This document shows positions 1 through 9,139 of a DNA stretch of 53,361 bases, in pieces. The translations under genes and the position numbers were made by a program. How positions within the stretch are numbered: the first letter of the stretch is position 1; every line of letters begins with the position of its first letter. The DNA lies in the NCBI RefSeq assembly GCF_901875635.1, contig NZ_CABFMN010000100.1, forward strand, positions 1 through 53,361. Direction: 5' to 3'. The notes beneath the pieces are model-generated. The model made no database searches, was not told the origin of the DNA, and saw only the letters and a program-made list of their open reading frames with translations. Source of the stretch: Xylophilus ampelinus. GTDB taxonomy: Bacteria > Pseudomonadota > Gammaproteobacteria > Burkholderiales > Burkholderiaceae_C.

Positions 1-1404
1 ATCGCCGTCGGCGCCGGCGGGACGGGCAGCGAGGGCTGCTGCGGCTTCAGCGGCCAGGCCGGCGGCAGCGGCGCGCAGGCGTCGGGCGTCTCGGCGGTGG
101 CCATCGGCAGCGCATCGGGCAGCGCGCGCGGTGCCGTCGCCGCGGGCAGTGGCAGCACGGCGATCGGAGGTGCCTACAACGGATCGGCCGGGGCCAGCGC
201 GCTGGCCACGGGCAGCGTGGCACTGGGCACCGGCAGCCAGGTCGCGGGCGGCGCCAGCAACAGCGTGGCCATCGGCGCGAACTCGGTCGCCACGGCTGCC
301 AACACCGTCTCCTTCGGCTCGGCGGGGCAGACGCGCGCGCTGGTCAATGTGAGCGCCGGGGCCGTGAACGCCACCAGCACCGAGGCCGTGAACGGCAGCC
401 AGCTGTACACCGTGCAGCAGACCGCCGGCAACGCGGCGTCGGCCGCCACGGCCGCACAGAACACGGCCGACTCGGCCCTCGGGCTGGCGCAGAACTCGGC
501 GCAGTACGGGGCGGGCGGCACCGCCCTGCAACTCCATGCCAACGGCGGTGCGGGCACCACCGTGACGAACGTGGCCGCGGGCGTCGCCGCGACCGACGCA
601 GCCAACGTGGGGCAGGTGCAGCAGGGCGACCAGGCCACGCTGGGTTCGGCCAATGCGTACACGCTGCAGCAGGTCTCGGCCCTGCAGACGCTGATGAACC
701 AGGCGCTGTCCACCGGGTTGTGCAGCTACGGCAATGGCAGCATGAGCTGCGGCCCTGGCGCGAGCGCGCAGGGCACCGGCGCGACCGCGCTGGGGCAGGG
801 CGCCCAGGCCAATGGCGACGGCACCACCGCCATCGGCGCGGGGGCGCAGGCCAGCTACGCCGGCTCGGTGGCCATCGGGCGCGGCGCCAGGGCGCTGGCC
901 GACCCGACCACCGCCGTCGGCGACAACGCCATCGCCGCGGGCAACAACAGCGTCGCCCTGGGCGCCAACACGCTGGCCATCGGCAACAACAGCGTGGCGC
1001 TGGGCCAGGGCTCGGTCGCCACGCGGGACAACACCGTCTCCGTCGGCAACGCCGCGACCGGCCAGAGCCGCCAGATCACCAACGTGGCGGCCGGTGTGCT
1101 GCCCGGCGATGCGGTCAACCTGAGCCAGATGCAGCAGGCGGTGGCCGCGTCCGGCGAGCAGAGCCGACAGTACGCCGCACGCGGCGTGGCCGCCGCGCTG
1201 GCCATGCCGCAGATGCCCGCGCAGGCGCCCGGCAAGCAGTGGGTGGGTGCCGCGGTGGGCAACTACGACGGGGCCAGCGCCATCGGGCTGGCGTGGGGTT
1301 ACCAGATCACCGAGGCCCTGAACGTGGGGGTGGGCCTGTCGGGCGCGGCCAGCGGCGGCGGGGCCAAGCTGGGCTCGCGGGTGCAACTGGGCTATTCGTG
1401 GTGA
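1..1404 (+). CDS. YadA-family trimeric autotransporter adhesin, C-terminal part
   Basis: Partial gene: the frame is open from the first base, so the start lies before the window. The visible 467 residues are Gly/Ala-rich head repeats of the YadA type (variants of SVAIGxxAxA), a neck/stalk block with the family signature TEAVNGSQLY, a second head-repeat block, a second neck (NVAAGVLPGDAVNLSQM), and a C-terminal membrane anchor of about 70 residues ending in aromatic GYSW, as expected for a trimeric outer-membrane beta-barrel. Such proteins form surface lollipop-shaped trimers that bind host or abiotic surfaces. Each head block is preceded by a cysteine pair (GCCGF near the window start, LCSYGNGSMSCG around 718-752), unusual for exported passengers. 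No partner genes are visible; the next gene is unrelated. Confidence 0.9.
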   Translation: MAVGAGGTGSEGCCGFSGQAGGSGAQASGVSAVAIGSASGSARGAVAAGSGSTAIGGAYNGSAGASALATGSVALGTGSQVAGGASNSVAIGANSVATAANTVSFGSAGQTRALVNVSAGAVNATSTEAVNGSQLYTVQQTAGNAASAATAAQNTADSALGLAQNSAQYGAGGTALQLHANGGAGTTVTNVAAGVAATDAANVGQVQQGDQATLGSANAYTLQQVSALQTLMNQALSTGLCSYGNGSMSCGPGASAQGTGATALGQGAQANGDGTTAIGAGAQASYAGSVAIGRGARALADPTTAVGDNAIAAGNNSVALGANTLAIGNNSVALGQGSVATRDNTVSVGNAATGQSRQITNVAAGVLPGDAVNLSQMQQAVAASGEQSRQYAARGVAAALAMPQMPAQAPGKQWVGAAVGNYDGASAIGLAWGYQITEALNVGVGLSGAASGGGAKLGSRVQLGYSW

Positions 1405-1504
1405 GGCGCCCGGGCCGGCGGCCGTCCGGTACATGACGGCCCGGCGCCGCAGCTGCGTGTAGATTCGCGGCCTCGCATCACTTCCCCGCGCCGGAGCCTC
1501 GACC

Positions 1505-2365
1505 ATGACCCGCAGTGATTTCCGCTTTTTCCACCGCCTGCGCGTGCGCTGGGCCGAGGTGGACATGCAGAAGATCGTCTTCAACGCCCACTACCTCATG
1601 TACTTCGACACCGCGATCGCCGACTACTGGCGTGCGCTGGCGCTGCCCTACGAGGAAGCGATGCACGCCCTCGAGGGCGACCTGTACGTGCGCAAGGCCA
1701 CGGTCGAATTCCAGGCCTCGGCGCGGGTGGACGATCTGCTCGACGTGGGCATGAAGTGCACGCGCATCGGCAACTCGTCGATGGCCTTCACGGGCGGGCT
1801 GTTCCGCCAGAACGAGTTCCTGGTCGGCTGCGAGCTGGTCTACGTGTTCGCCGACCCGGCCACGCAGACCTCGCGCCCCGTGCCGCAGGCGCTGCGCGAC
1901 ATCCTGCTGGGCTACGAGGCCGGCGAGACCATGACCGAAGTCGTCACCGGCGACTGGGACACCCTGGGCGAGGGCGCCAGCGCGCTGCGCCGGCGGGTCT
2001 TCATCGAGGAGCAGCAGATTCCCGAGGACATGGAGTGGGACGAGCACGACGCCATGGTCACGCACGCCGTCGCGCGCAACCGGCTCGGCCAGGTCGTCGC
2101 CACCGGCCGCCTGCTGCCGGGCGAGGGCGGCGTGGCCCGCATCGGCCGCATGGCCGTGCACCGCGTGCTGCGCGGCGAAGGCCACGGCGAGGCGGTGTTG
2201 CGCGCGCTGGAGGACGTGGCCCGCGCACGCGGCGACCGCGCGGTGGGCCTGCACGCGCAGCGCAGCGCCGAGCGCTTCTACGCCCGCCTGGGTTACGCGC
2301 CGGTGGGCGAGCCTTTCGAGGAGGCGGGCATCCCGCACATCGAGATGGAGCGCGCGCTCCGCTGA
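1505..2365 (+). CDS. YbgC-like acyl-CoA thioesterase fused to GNAT acetyltransferase
   Basis: 286 residues in two domains. Residues 1-135 are a hotdog-fold 4HBT thioesterase of the YbgC type, with the active-site region RWAEVDMQKIVFNAHYL containing the expected Asp and the H-Y-L segment. Residues about 145-286 are a GNAT fold: RRRVFIEEQQIPEDMEWD near its start resembles ElaA-type acetyltransferases, and RIGRMAVHRVLRGEGHGEAVL is the acetyl-CoA binding stretch, degenerate at the usual Q/RxxGxG/A. The domains are in one uninterrupted frame, so this is a fusion rather than two adjacent genes. The likely role is hydrolysis of short acyl-CoA plus N-acetylation of a small amine; substrates are unknown. 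The start ATG at 1505 follows the YadA gene by about 100 bp. A repeat copy follows the stop directly. Confidence 0.85.
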   Translation: MTRSDFRFFHRLRVRWAEVDMQKIVFNAHYLMYFDTAIADYWRALALPYEEAMHALEGDLYVRKATVEFQASARVDDLLDVGMKCTRIGNSSMAFTGGLFRQNEFLVGCELVYVFADPATQTSRPVPQALRDILLGYEAGETMTEVVTGDWDTLGEGASALRRRVFIEEQQIPEDMEWDEHDAMVTHAVARNRLGQVVATGRLLPGEGGVARIGRMAVHRVLRGEGHGEAVLRALEDVARARGDRAVGLHAQRSAERFYARLGYAPVGEPFEEAGIPHIEMERALR

Positions 2366-2368
2366 AGA

Positions 2369-2432
2369 TGCTCCGTTTTTGATAGCTGCCGGCGCCCACC
2401 GCATGGGCGCTGCAGGCCGATTTGGCCTGCAA
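2369..2432 (+). repeat. Dispersed GATAGCT repeat, copy 1
   Basis: Begins TGCTCCGTTTTTGATAGCT and ends TTTGGCCTGCAA. It lies between the thioesterase-GNAT gene and the convergent secreted-protein gene. In this copy GCAGGCC-gattt-GGCCTGC forms a perfect 7-bp hairpin. It shares the core and 3' half with six other copies in the window, all on the + strand. Confidence 0.85.
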
Positions 2433-2440
2433 TCGGCCGC

Positions 2441-3331
2441 TCAGTAGCGGGCAGGCGGATCCGGCACGTAGCCCAGGCTGGAGCCCGGGAAAGGCGAGGG
2501 CGTGCCCGAGGGCCAGCGCGGCGGCGGCGAGGGGATGACGCCGGCCGCCACCAGGTTCTCGCGGCTGTCGTAGCGGATGCGGATCAGCTCCTGCGGCGAA
2601 TGGCTGGCGCGCTCGAAGCGCGTGCGGCCGACGTACGACGTCTCGCGCCGGCCGTGGCCGGTGCCCAGGCTGGGCGCGGGTGCGGCGGGCGCCATCGATT
2701 TGGCAGCCGCGTCGGCCGATCCCAGCGGCGCCGACGACTCGGCCGCGGGTGGGGCCGCCTCGGCACGGCGTTCGCGCTCGGCGCCAGCGTTGTTGGCGGA
2801 CTCGGACCGGCGCGCCACCGGCGGCGCCCACTGCGGCACCGGCGCCGCACGCTCGCGGAACACCGCGACGCCGATCACACCCACGTCGTCGGGTCGGCCG
2901 GTGCGGCTGGCATAGGAATTCGCCTGCGCCGTGAACTCGAAGGCCGCGACCTGCGCGTCGCTCTTGCGCCAACCCGCGATGTCGGCGCGCTCGCCAGCGT
3001 CGAGCACGTAGCCGTTCTGCTCCAGCGCGGCGGTTTCGCCGCTCACCACGTTCACGCCGTCGACCGACATCACGGCCATCAGGCGCTCGCCCAGTGTGTT
3101 GCGCACGCGGATGGCGTAGCGCGCGCCCGGCGTGCCGGCCACCCAGTACTCGCCGCGGTGGCGGTGCACGGGCAGCTCACGGCCGGTGCTGCGGTCGACG
3201 ATGCTCACCTGCATCAAGGCACCGAGCCGGCTCTCGGGCGGCGGCACGGTGCGCGCACCGGCGGGGGTGGTCGCCAGGGCCGCCAGGCCGAGGCAAGCGG
3301 CCACAGCGGCGGCGAGGGTTCTGCGATTCAT
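2441..3331 (-). CDS. Secreted Ala/Pro-rich protein of unknown function
   Basis: 296 residues starting MNRRTLAAAVAACLGLAALA, a clear Sec signal peptide with likely cleavage after PAGA. The open frame extends upstream to 3481, but that part runs through a dispersed repeat, so I use ATG 3331, preceded by an AAAGGACAGGA ribosome-binding region; ATG 3350 (MPKDRT) is an alternative. The first half looks like a compact domain (residues 25-165: GALMQVSIVDRSTGREL, EYWVAGTPGARYAIRVRN), resembling proteins in which a fold is followed by a low-complexity Ala/Pro linker (165-230) and a short tail rich in R, S and P. The role is probably periplasmic or envelope; I do not recognise a function. It is convergent with the thioesterase fusion and transcribed alone. 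Confidence 0.7.
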   Translation of the reverse strand: MNRRTLAAAVAACLGLAALATTPAGARTVPPPESRLGALMQVSIVDRSTGRELPVHRHRGEYWVAGTPGARYAIRVRNTLGERLMAVMSVDGVNVVSGETAALEQNGYVLDAGERADIAGWRKSDAQVAAFEFTAQANSYASRTGRPDDVGVIGVAVFRERAAPVPQWAPPVARRSESANNAGAERERRAEAAPPAAESSAPLGSADAAAKSMAPAAPAPSLGTGHGRRETSYVGRTRFERASHSPQELIRIRYDSRENLVAAGVIPSPPPRWPSGTPSPFPGSSLGYVPDPPARY

Positions 3332-3418
3332 GGTCCTGTCCTTTGGCATCGAGTGGTCGATGCGCGTTCTACGGCGCAGCCGCGGGAACGGGGTCAGGGG
3401 TGTCGCAAAAATCCGGAC

Positions 3419-3482
3419 GCTATGAAATCGATAGCTACTCGCGCAAGTGCGACGGGCGCTGCAGCCCTTTTTAGCCTGCAAA
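3419..3482 (+). repeat. Dispersed GATAGCT repeat, copy 2
   Basis: Begins GCTATGAAATCGATAGCTAC and ends TTTTTAGCCTGCAAA. It lies between the secreted-protein start and the ygfZ stop. The core matches the other copies; the tract CAGCCCTTTTTAG replaces CAGGCCGATTTGG. Confidence 0.85.
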
Positions 3483-3502
3483 CAGCGGCCAACGCGGCGG
3501 AC

Positions 3503-4441
3503 TCAGATGTCGTCGCGCAGCGGGTAGGGCAGCGGCTCGAGCGCCAGCGCCGGCCCGTCGACTGCGCCGGCGTGCAGCCCGCCGGCTTCGCGCGCGGCGA
3601 TCTGCATCGACACCATCGCCGCCCAGCCGCCGCCGGGCGCAGGTGCCGCTTGTGCCACGGTGCCCACGGGCTGCTCGGCATCGCCGGCCGCGAACACCTC
3701 CTGGCCCGCAGCCAGCGGCGCATCGGCGTGCGCCAGGTAGGCGCGGCGCTTGAGCGTGCCGCGGAACTGGCTGCGCGCCACCACCTCCTGGCCGGGGTAG
3801 CAGCCCTTCTTGAAGTTCACGCCGTCGACCGATTCGTAGTTCAGCATCTGCGGCACGAAGGCGTCGACCACCGGTGCGCCGAGCGTGACGACGCCGCTGC
3901 GTACCTCGCTCCAGGCCCAGGTCGCGGCATCGAGCGGCTCGCCCTGCGGTGCCGGCGCCGCGGCCGGGCCGATCCACAGCGCGCGCGGCACACCGTCAGC
4001 CGGGTAAAGGGTGATGGCGTGCGCCTCGCCCAAGACCGTGCAGCGCCAGGGCGGGGCGCCGGCATCGACGTCGTTGGCGACCAGGGCCGCGCCAGCCAGG
4101 CCGCGCACGGCGATCTCGCCGCTGGCGTCGCTCAGTTTGACCTTGGCGCGCAGCACATACATCGACAGGCGCTTGAGGGTGGCGGGCAGCAGGTCGCGGC
4201 TACATACGAGCAGGATCACCTCGGATGCGGCGCGCAGCCCGATGAAACTGGCGATCATGCGGCCCTTGGGCGTGCACAGCGCCGCCAAGCGGGCCTCGTG
4301 GGCGCCCATCAGCGCGAAATCCTGGGTCAGCTGGCCGTGGAGGAACGCGGCGGCATCGGGGCCTTCGGCGCGGATGACGCCGAGGGTGTCGAGCACGGGC
4401 GTCACGCCCTGCAACAGGGGGCTTGGAAGGGGCGCAGTCAT
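3503..4441 (-). CDS. ygfZ: YgfZ folate-binding Fe-S cluster repair protein
   Basis: 312 residues, the usual length. YgfZ is a tetrahydrofolate-binding GcvT-like protein that supports radical-SAM Fe-S enzymes and oxidative-stress tolerance in the cytoplasm. The diagnostic motif K-G-C-Y-x-G-Q-E is present in VNFKKGCYPGQEVVARSQ about residue 220, including the reactive Cys; the N-terminal GPDAAAFLHGQLTQD and CTPKGRMIASF stretches are also typical. The start ATG 4441 sits about 110 bp from the divergent mltG start, so the two probably share a promoter region, as is common in beta-proteobacteria. Confidence 0.95.
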   Translation of the reverse strand: MTAPLPSPLLQGVTPVLDTLGVIRAEGPDAAAFLHGQLTQDFALMGAHEARLAALCTPKGRMIASFIGLRAASEVILLVCSRDLLPATLKRLSMYVLRAKVKLSDASGEIAVRGLAGAALVANDVDAGAPPWRCTVLGEAHAITLYPADGVPRALWIGPAAAPAPQGEPLDAATWAWSEVRSGVVTLGAPVVDAFVPQMLNYESVDGVNFKKGCYPGQEVVARSQFRGTLKRRAYLAHADAPLAAGQEVFAAGDAEQPVGTVAQAAPAPGGGWAAMVSMQIAAREAGGLHAGAVDGPALALEPLPYPLRDDI

Positions 4442-4554
4442 CGCTGAATTATCATGGGCCGCTCCGGTCCCCAGGCCCCGCAGGGCTTCCCCAGAACGTC
4501 CTGTTCAGCCGCCGGGCACCCCGCTTTTCCTCCCGCCCGACACCGCCTGCCGCC

Positions 4555-5550
4555 GTGCGCCGTTTCTTCCTCACGATCTTTCTGCTCGCCGCGCTGTGCG
4601 TGCTCGGTGCCGGTGCCGCGGCCCTGTGGTGGCTGCACCAGCCGCTGAAGCTGCCGGCACCCAGCATCGACCTCTCGGTCGAGCCCGGCACCACGCCGCG
4701 CGGGGTGGCGCAGGCCGTGGCCGACACCGGGACTGCGGTCGACCCGCAACTGCTGTACTGGTGGTTCCGCTTCTCGGGCCAGGACCGGCAGATCCGCGCC
4801 GGCAGTTACGAGCTGGACCGGGGCATGACCCCGCGCACCCTGCTGGCCGTGCTGGTGCGCGGCGAGGAAGCCACCCGCAGCGTGGTGCTGGTCGAGGGCT
4901 GGAACATCCGCCAGGTGCGCGCCGCGCTGGCCAAGGCCGACATGCTCAAGCCCGACACCGCCGGCCTCAGCGACGAGCAGTTGATGGATCGCATCGGTCG
5001 GCCGGGCGTGCATCCGGAAGGGCGCTTCTTCCCCGACACATACACCTATTCGAAGAATTCGAGCGACGTCGCGCTGCTGCAGCGGGCCATGCGGGCGATG
5101 GACAAGAAGCTCGAGGCCGCCTGGGCCGCGCGCGCGAGCGACCTGCCGCTCAAGTCGGCCGACGAGGCGCTCATCCTGGCCAGCATCGTCGAGAAGGAAA
5201 CCGGCAAGGCCAACGACCGCGCCGAAGTGGCGGCCGTGTTCGTCAACCGGCTGCGCATCGGCATGCCGCTGCAGACCGATCCGACGGTGATCTACGGCCT
5301 GGGCACGGCCTTCGACGGCAACCTGCGCAAGCGCGACCTGCAGACGGACACGCCCTGGAACACCTACACGCGCGCCGGGCTGCCGCCCACGCCGATCGCC
5401 ATGCCGGGCAAGGCGGCGCTGCTGGCCGCGGTGCAGCCGGCGCGCAGCCGCTCGCTGTACTTCGTGGCGCGCGGCGACGGCACGAGCCAGTTCAGCGAAT
5501 CGCTCGATGCGCACAACCGTGCCGTCAACAAGTACCAACGGGGCCAGTGA
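4555..5550 (+). CDS. mltG: MltG endolytic transglycosylase
   Basis: 331 residues. MltG is an inner-membrane lytic transglycosylase that cuts nascent glycan strands and sets their length. One N-terminal transmembrane helix ([20 protein letters not shown]) is followed by a LysM-like segment and the YceG catalytic domain, with [12 protein letters not shown] (catalytic Glu about residue 222), DPTVIYGLG, and [13 protein letters not shown] near the end, all family hallmarks. The frame is open back to 4423, but that extension is Pro/Arg-rich and overlaps ygfZ; GTG 4555 puts the basic MRRFF segment directly before the helix. It precedes tmk by 10 bp and heads an mltG-tmk-holB operon, a widely conserved arrangement. 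Confidence 0.93.
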   Translation: MRRFFLTIFLLAALCVLGAGAAALWWLHQPLKLPAPSIDLSVEPGTTPRGVAQAVADTGTAVDPQLLYWWFRFSGQDRQIRAGSYELDRGMTPRTLLAVLVRGEEATRSVVLVEGWNIRQVRAALAKADMLKPDTAGLSDEQLMDRIGRPGVHPEGRFFPDTYTYSKNSSDVALLQRAMRAMDKKLEAAWAARASDLPLKSADEALILASIVEKETGKANDRAEVAAVFVNRLRIGMPLQTDPTVIYGLGTAFDGNLRKRDLQTDTPWNTYTRAGLPPTPIAMPGKAALLAAVQPARSRSLYFVARGDGTSQFSESLDAHNRAVNKYQRGQ

Positions 5551-5560
5551 GCCACACGCC

Positions 5561-6205
5561 ATGATGCAGCGCCAGGGTCTGTTCATCACGCTCGAGGGCA
5601 TCGACGGCGCAGGCAAGTCCAGCCATATCGACGCACTGGAAGCGCTGTTCCGCGCCACCGGCCGCGAGGTGGTGCGCACGCGCGAACCGGGCGGCACGCC
5701 GCTGGCCGAGACGCTGCGCGGCCTGGTGCTGGGCGAGGCGATGGACCCGCTGACCGAGTCGCTGCTCGTCTTCGCGGCCCGGCGCGACCATGTCGTGCAC
5801 GTGATCGCGCCGGCGCTGGCACGCGGCGCCGTGGTGCTGTGCGACCGCTTCACCGACGCCACCTTCGCCTACCAGGGCGCGGGCCGCGGCTTCGACCTGG
5901 GCGTGCTCGGCACGCTCGAGGCCTGGGTCCAGGGCGGGCAGGGCGGGGCGCCCGACGTGCTGCAGCCCGTGCTCACGCTGTGGTTTGACCTGGCGCCGGA
6001 GACTGCCGCCGAGCGCCTGGCCGGTGCGCGGCTGCCCGATCGCTTCGAGGCGCAGCCGGTCGACTTCTTCCGCCGCGTGGCCGAGGGCTATGCGCGCCGG
6101 GCCGGGGCCGACGCCGGCCGCTTCGAGCGCATCGACGCCGACACCACGCGCGAGAACGTGTGGGCACAGGTCGAGGCCGCCGTGCGGCGCAGGGGCCTGC
6201 TGTGA
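5561..6205 (+). CDS. tmk: Thymidylate kinase
   Basis: 214 residues. It phosphorylates dTMP to dTDP for DNA synthesis. The P-loop [11 protein letters not shown] is at residues 11-21, followed by the dTMP-binding DxR-type motif TREPGGTPL and the [17 protein letters not shown] segment. The frame reaches back to 5507, but those residues overlap mltG; ATG 5561 starts [13 protein letters not shown], the normal N-terminus. The stop overlaps the holB GTG start. Confidence 0.96.
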   Translation: MMQRQGLFITLEGIDGAGKSSHIDALEALFRATGREVVRTREPGGTPLAETLRGLVLGEAMDPLTESLLVFAARRDHVVHVIAPALARGAVVLCDRFTDATFAYQGAGRGFDLGVLGTLEAWVQGGQGGAPDVLQPVLTLWFDLAPETAAERLAGARLPDRFEAQPVDFFRRVAEGYARRAGADAGRFERIDADTTRENVWAQVEAAVRRRGLL

Positions 6206-7230
6206 GCGCGCCCGGCGACCAGGTGCCGCCGCTGGCGCCATGGCTCGCGCGGGCCCGCGACGCGTTGCTGCGCCAGCGCGGCCATGCCTGGCTGCTGCAG
6301 GGGCCGTCGGGCCTGGGCCAGTACGAACTGGCGCTCGCGCTGGCCAGCGCCTGGCTGTGCGAGCAGCCGGGCCCGCAGGGCGCCTGCGGCCACTGCGCCA
6401 GCTGCCATGCGATCAGGGTGCGCACGCATGCCGACCTGTGCGTGCTGATGCCGGAGGTGGCCATGCACGAACTGGGCTGGCCGCTGGACGAGAGGGCCCA
6501 GTCCGAGATCGACGACAAGAAGCGCAAGCCCAGCCGCGAAATCCGCGTCGAGGCGATGCGCGACGCCGTGGGCTTTGCCCAGCGCACCAGCGCGCGCGGC
6601 CGCGGCAAGGTGGTGCTGGTCTACCCGGCCGAACGCATGAACGCGATCTCGGCCAATGCCCTGCTCAAGACGCTCGAGGAACCCGCTGGCGACGTTCGCT
6701 TCGTGCTCGCCAGCGAGGCCGCCTGGCAGCTGCTGCCCACCATCCGCAGCCGCTGTCTGGGCCATGCGCTGCCCTGGCCGCCCATCGAGGAAGCCCAGGA
6801 CTGGCTGGTCGCGCAAGGCATCGCCGCGCCCGAGGCCTCCGTGCTGCTGCGTGCGGCGGGCGGGCGTCCCGACGCTGCCCTGCGCCTGGCCCGCAACGGC
6901 CCGTCGCCCAAGGCCTGGGGCCTGCTGCCCAAGGCCATGCAGCGCGGGGACGTGAGTGCCCTGGCCGACCAGGCGCCGCCTGCCGCCATCGAGGCACTGC
7001 AGAAGCTCTGCCACGACCTCATGGCCGTGCGCAGCGGTGCGGCTCCGCGTTTCTTCGATGCCGATGACCTGCCGCCCGCTCCGCCCGCCGTGCCGCTGGC
7101 GCGCTGGGCCCAGTCGCTCATGAAAGCGGCGCGCACGGCCGAGCACCCCTTCAACGCCGGCCTCATGCTGGAGGCGCTTGTGAGCGAGGCGCAAAGCACC
7201 CTAAACTCGGCCGCTTCCCGCCGCCCATGA
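6202..7230 (+). CDS. holB: DNA polymerase III subunit delta' (HolB)
   Basis: 342 residues. It is part of the clamp-loader complex that opens and loads the beta clamp. GTG 6202 overlaps the tmk stop (GTGA). The N-terminal region has the degenerate P-loop [11 protein letters not shown], lacking the Lys of a working Walker A, as is normal for delta', then a CGHCASCH zinc-binding cluster, and further on [18 protein letters not shown] and the sensor region TIRSRCLGH. The C-terminal collar domain is diverged. The stop overlaps the PilZ start by ATGA, implying translational coupling. Confidence 0.93.
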   Translation: MSAPGDQVPPLAPWLARARDALLRQRGHAWLLQGPSGLGQYELALALASAWLCEQPGPQGACGHCASCHAIRVRTHADLCVLMPEVAMHELGWPLDERAQSEIDDKKRKPSREIRVEAMRDAVGFAQRTSARGRGKVVLVYPAERMNAISANALLKTLEEPAGDVRFVLASEAAWQLLPTIRSRCLGHALPWPPIEEAQDWLVAQGIAAPEASVLLRAAGGRPDAALRLARNGPSPKAWGLLPKAMQRGDVSALADQAPPAAIEALQKLCHDLMAVRSGAAPRFFDADDLPPAPPAVPLARWAQSLMKAARTAEHPFNAGLMLEALVSEAQSTLNSAASRRP

Positions 7231-7592
7231 ACACACCCGCAGCCCCCGCCACGCCCCGTCCCAGCGTCATCCAGCTGGCGATCAAGGAAAAGGGCGCGCT
7301 CTACGCGGCCTACATCCCGCTCTTCGCCGAGGGTGGCGTGTTCATCCCGACCACGCGTGAGTACCGGCTGGGCGACGACGTGTATGTGCTGCTCACGCTG
7401 CCCGACGACCCGCAACGCTATCCCGTGGCCGGCAAAGTCGCCTGGATCACGCCGCAGCGCGCCGCCGGTACGCGCTCTCCGGGCGTCGGGGTGCGCTTTC
7501 CCTCCGACGAAAAGTCTCGCCAGCTCAAGGCGCGCATCGAAGAGGCGCTGGGCGGCACCATGGCGTCCGACCGGCCGACGCAGACGATCTGA
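7227..7592 (+). CDS. PilZ domain protein
   Basis: 121 residues with a compact PilZ-like fold (IKEKGALYAAYIPLFAEGGVFIPT, PVAGKVAWITP, GVGVRFPSDE). It lacks the RxxxR c-di-GMP binding motif at the N-terminus, so it resembles the E. coli-independent PilZ protein of type IV pili that acts through PilB/FimX rather than by binding c-di-GMP itself. Its place directly after holB matches the pilZ location in many beta- and gamma-proteobacteria. It is the last gene of the mltG operon before a terminator. Confidence 0.88.
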   Translation: MNTPAAPATPRPSVIQLAIKEKGALYAAYIPLFAEGGVFIPTTREYRLGDDVYVLLTLPDDPQRYPVAGKVAWITPQRAAGTRSPGVGVRFPSDEKSRQLKARIEEALGGTMASDRPTQTI

Positions 7593-7630
7593 CCTTTCTT
7601 CCGGCTTGCGCAGTCGCGCGGCCTGCTTCC

Positions 7631-7660
7631 ACGGCGGTGCGTTCCACCGCCGTTGTTTTT
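7631..7660 (+). terminator. Rho-independent terminator after the PilZ gene
   Basis: A perfect 9-bp stem ACGGCGGTG/CACCGCCGT around a 5-nt loop is followed by TGTTTTT. It ends the mltG-tmk-holB-PilZ transcript. It also decides the next start: the upstream GTG of the TatD frame (7637) falls inside the stem, whereas ATG 7664 lies just beyond it. Confidence 0.85.
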
Positions 7661-7663
7661 GCG

Positions 7664-8470
7664 ATGTTCACCGACTCCCATTGCCATCTGACCGATCCGG
7701 AACTGCGCGAGCACATTCCGGACATCCGCGCTGCCATGGCGGCCGCCCGCGTCGACCGGGCCCTGTGCATCTGCACCACCCTCGAAGAATTCGACGCCGT
7801 GCAGAGTCTCGCGTCCGATTACGACAACTTCTGGGCCTCCGTAGGCGTCCATCCGGACAACGAGAACGTGCAGGAGCCTTCAGTCGACGATCTGGTGCGA
7901 CTCTCGGCGCGGCCCAAGGTGGTCGCCATCGGCGAAACCGGGCTCGATTACTACCAGATGGCCGAGCGCAAGGGCGGCCGCACGGTGGCCGACCTGGGCT
8001 GGCAGCGCGAACGCTTCCGGGTTCACATCCGCGCGGCCCAGCAGGTGCGCAAGCCCCTGGTCATCCATACCCGGGAGGCTTCGGCCGACACGCTGGCCAT
8101 CCTGCAAGAGGAGGGCGAAGACGGGACGGGCAGGGCGGCCGGCGGCGTGTTCCATTGCTTCACGGAGACTGCCGAGGTCGCCCGCGCGGCGCTGGACCTG
8201 GGCTTCTACATCTCGTTCTCGGGCATTCTGACCTTCAAGAAGGCCGAGGAACTGCGCAAAGTCGCCGCCTTCGTGCCACTGGACCGCATGCTGATCGAGA
8301 CCGACAGCCCCTACCTGGCGCCGGTGCCGTTCCGTGGCAAGACCAACAGTCCCGCCTACGTGCCCTACGTGGCGCAGCAGATCGCGACGCTGCGCCAACT
8401 GCCCGTAGAAGCGGTGGCCGAGGCCACGAACCGCAATTTCGAAGCACTTTTCAAAGGTGCCTTCGCTTGA
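7664..8470 (+). CDS. TatD-family metal-dependent deoxyribonuclease
   Basis: 268 residues with the TatD TIM-barrel signature: metal ligands in DSHCHLTD at the start, IGETGLDYY about residue 90, VIHTREA, FHCFTE, and the C-terminal ETDSPYLAPVPFRGKTNSP. It is probably a 3'-5' DNA/RNA exonuclease used in quality control. ATG 7664 chosen because the terminator lies immediately upstream and the protein then begins MFTDSHCHL as in homologues. It is followed after 8 bp by the ankyrin gene, probably co-transcribed. Confidence 0.93.
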   Translation: MFTDSHCHLTDPELREHIPDIRAAMAAARVDRALCICTTLEEFDAVQSLASDYDNFWASVGVHPDNENVQEPSVDDLVRLSARPKVVAIGETGLDYYQMAERKGGRTVADLGWQRERFRVHIRAAQQVRKPLVIHTREASADTLAILQEEGEDGTGRAAGGVFHCFTETAEVARAALDLGFYISFSGILTFKKAEELRKVAAFVPLDRMLIETDSPYLAPVPFRGKTNSPAYVPYVAQQIATLRQLPVEAVAEATNRNFEALFKGAFA

Positions 8471-8478
8471 GAAAACAC

Positions 8479-9138
8479 ATGAGAAAACTGCTCTATCTAT
8501 TTGCCTTGTTTGCATTTTCCTGTGCCACGACCGCCGGCTCGTACGACGACTTCTTTCGCGCCGTGATCAGCGACAACCCGGGCACCGTGCGGTCCCTGAT
8601 CGAGCGGGGTTTTGACCCCAACACCGTCAATGAGAAAAAGCAGACGGGGCTCATCCTGGCCTTGCGCGAGCCGTCGCCCAAGGTGGCCAAGGTGCTCATC
8701 GAATCGCCCAAGACGGACGTCAGTGCCGTCAACGGCAGCGACGAGTCGCCGCTCATGATGGCCGCGCTCAAGGGCCAGCAGGAGTTTGTCACCATGCTGC
8801 TCGCACGCGATGCCGCGGTGAACAAGACCGGCTGGGCGCCGCTGCACTACGCCGCCACCTCCGGGCAGATCACGATCATGAAGCAGTTGCTGGAGGCCAG
8901 CGCCTTCATCGACGCCCAGTCGCCCAACGGGACCACGCCGCTGATGATGGCCGCCATGTACGGCAGCCCGGAGGCCGTGAAGCTGCTGCTGGACGAAGGC
9001 GCCGACATCACGATGAAGAACGAGCAAGGCATGACCGCGCTCGACTTCGCCAAGCGCGGCAATCGGCCGGACGCGATTCAGATGTTGACCGCGGCGGCCG
9101 CGAAGGCGCCTCGGCCGGCGAGCGACGGCAAGTGGTGA
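8479..9138 (+). CDS. Secreted ankyrin-repeat protein
   Basis: 219 residues. The first 20 residues (MRKLLYLFALFAFSCATTAG) are a signal peptide, so the ankyrin repeats act in the periplasm. About four repeats follow (e.g. TPLMMAAMYGSPEAVKLLLDEGADI, APLHYAATSGQITIMKQLLEAS). Ankyrin proteins mediate protein contacts; no partner is apparent. It lies directly after the TatD gene in what looks like a two-gene operon, an arrangement common in Comamonadaceae by recollection. Confidence 0.85.
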   Translation: MRKLLYLFALFAFSCATTAGSYDDFFRAVISDNPGTVRSLIERGFDPNTVNEKKQTGLILALREPSPKVAKVLIESPKTDVSAVNGSDESPLMMAALKGQQEFVTMLLARDAAVNKTGWAPLHYAATSGQITIMKQLLEASAFIDAQSPNGTTPLMMAAMYGSPEAVKLLLDEGADITMKNEQGMTALDFAKRGNRPDAIQMLTAAAAKAPRPASDGKW

Positions 9139-9139
9139 C

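Noticed and set aside
2600..4447. A 615-codon rightward frame over the secreted-protein and ygfZ genes
   Set aside because: Low-complexity Arg/Ala/Gly composition typical of antisense frames in GC-rich DNA; ygfZ on the other strand is unambiguous.
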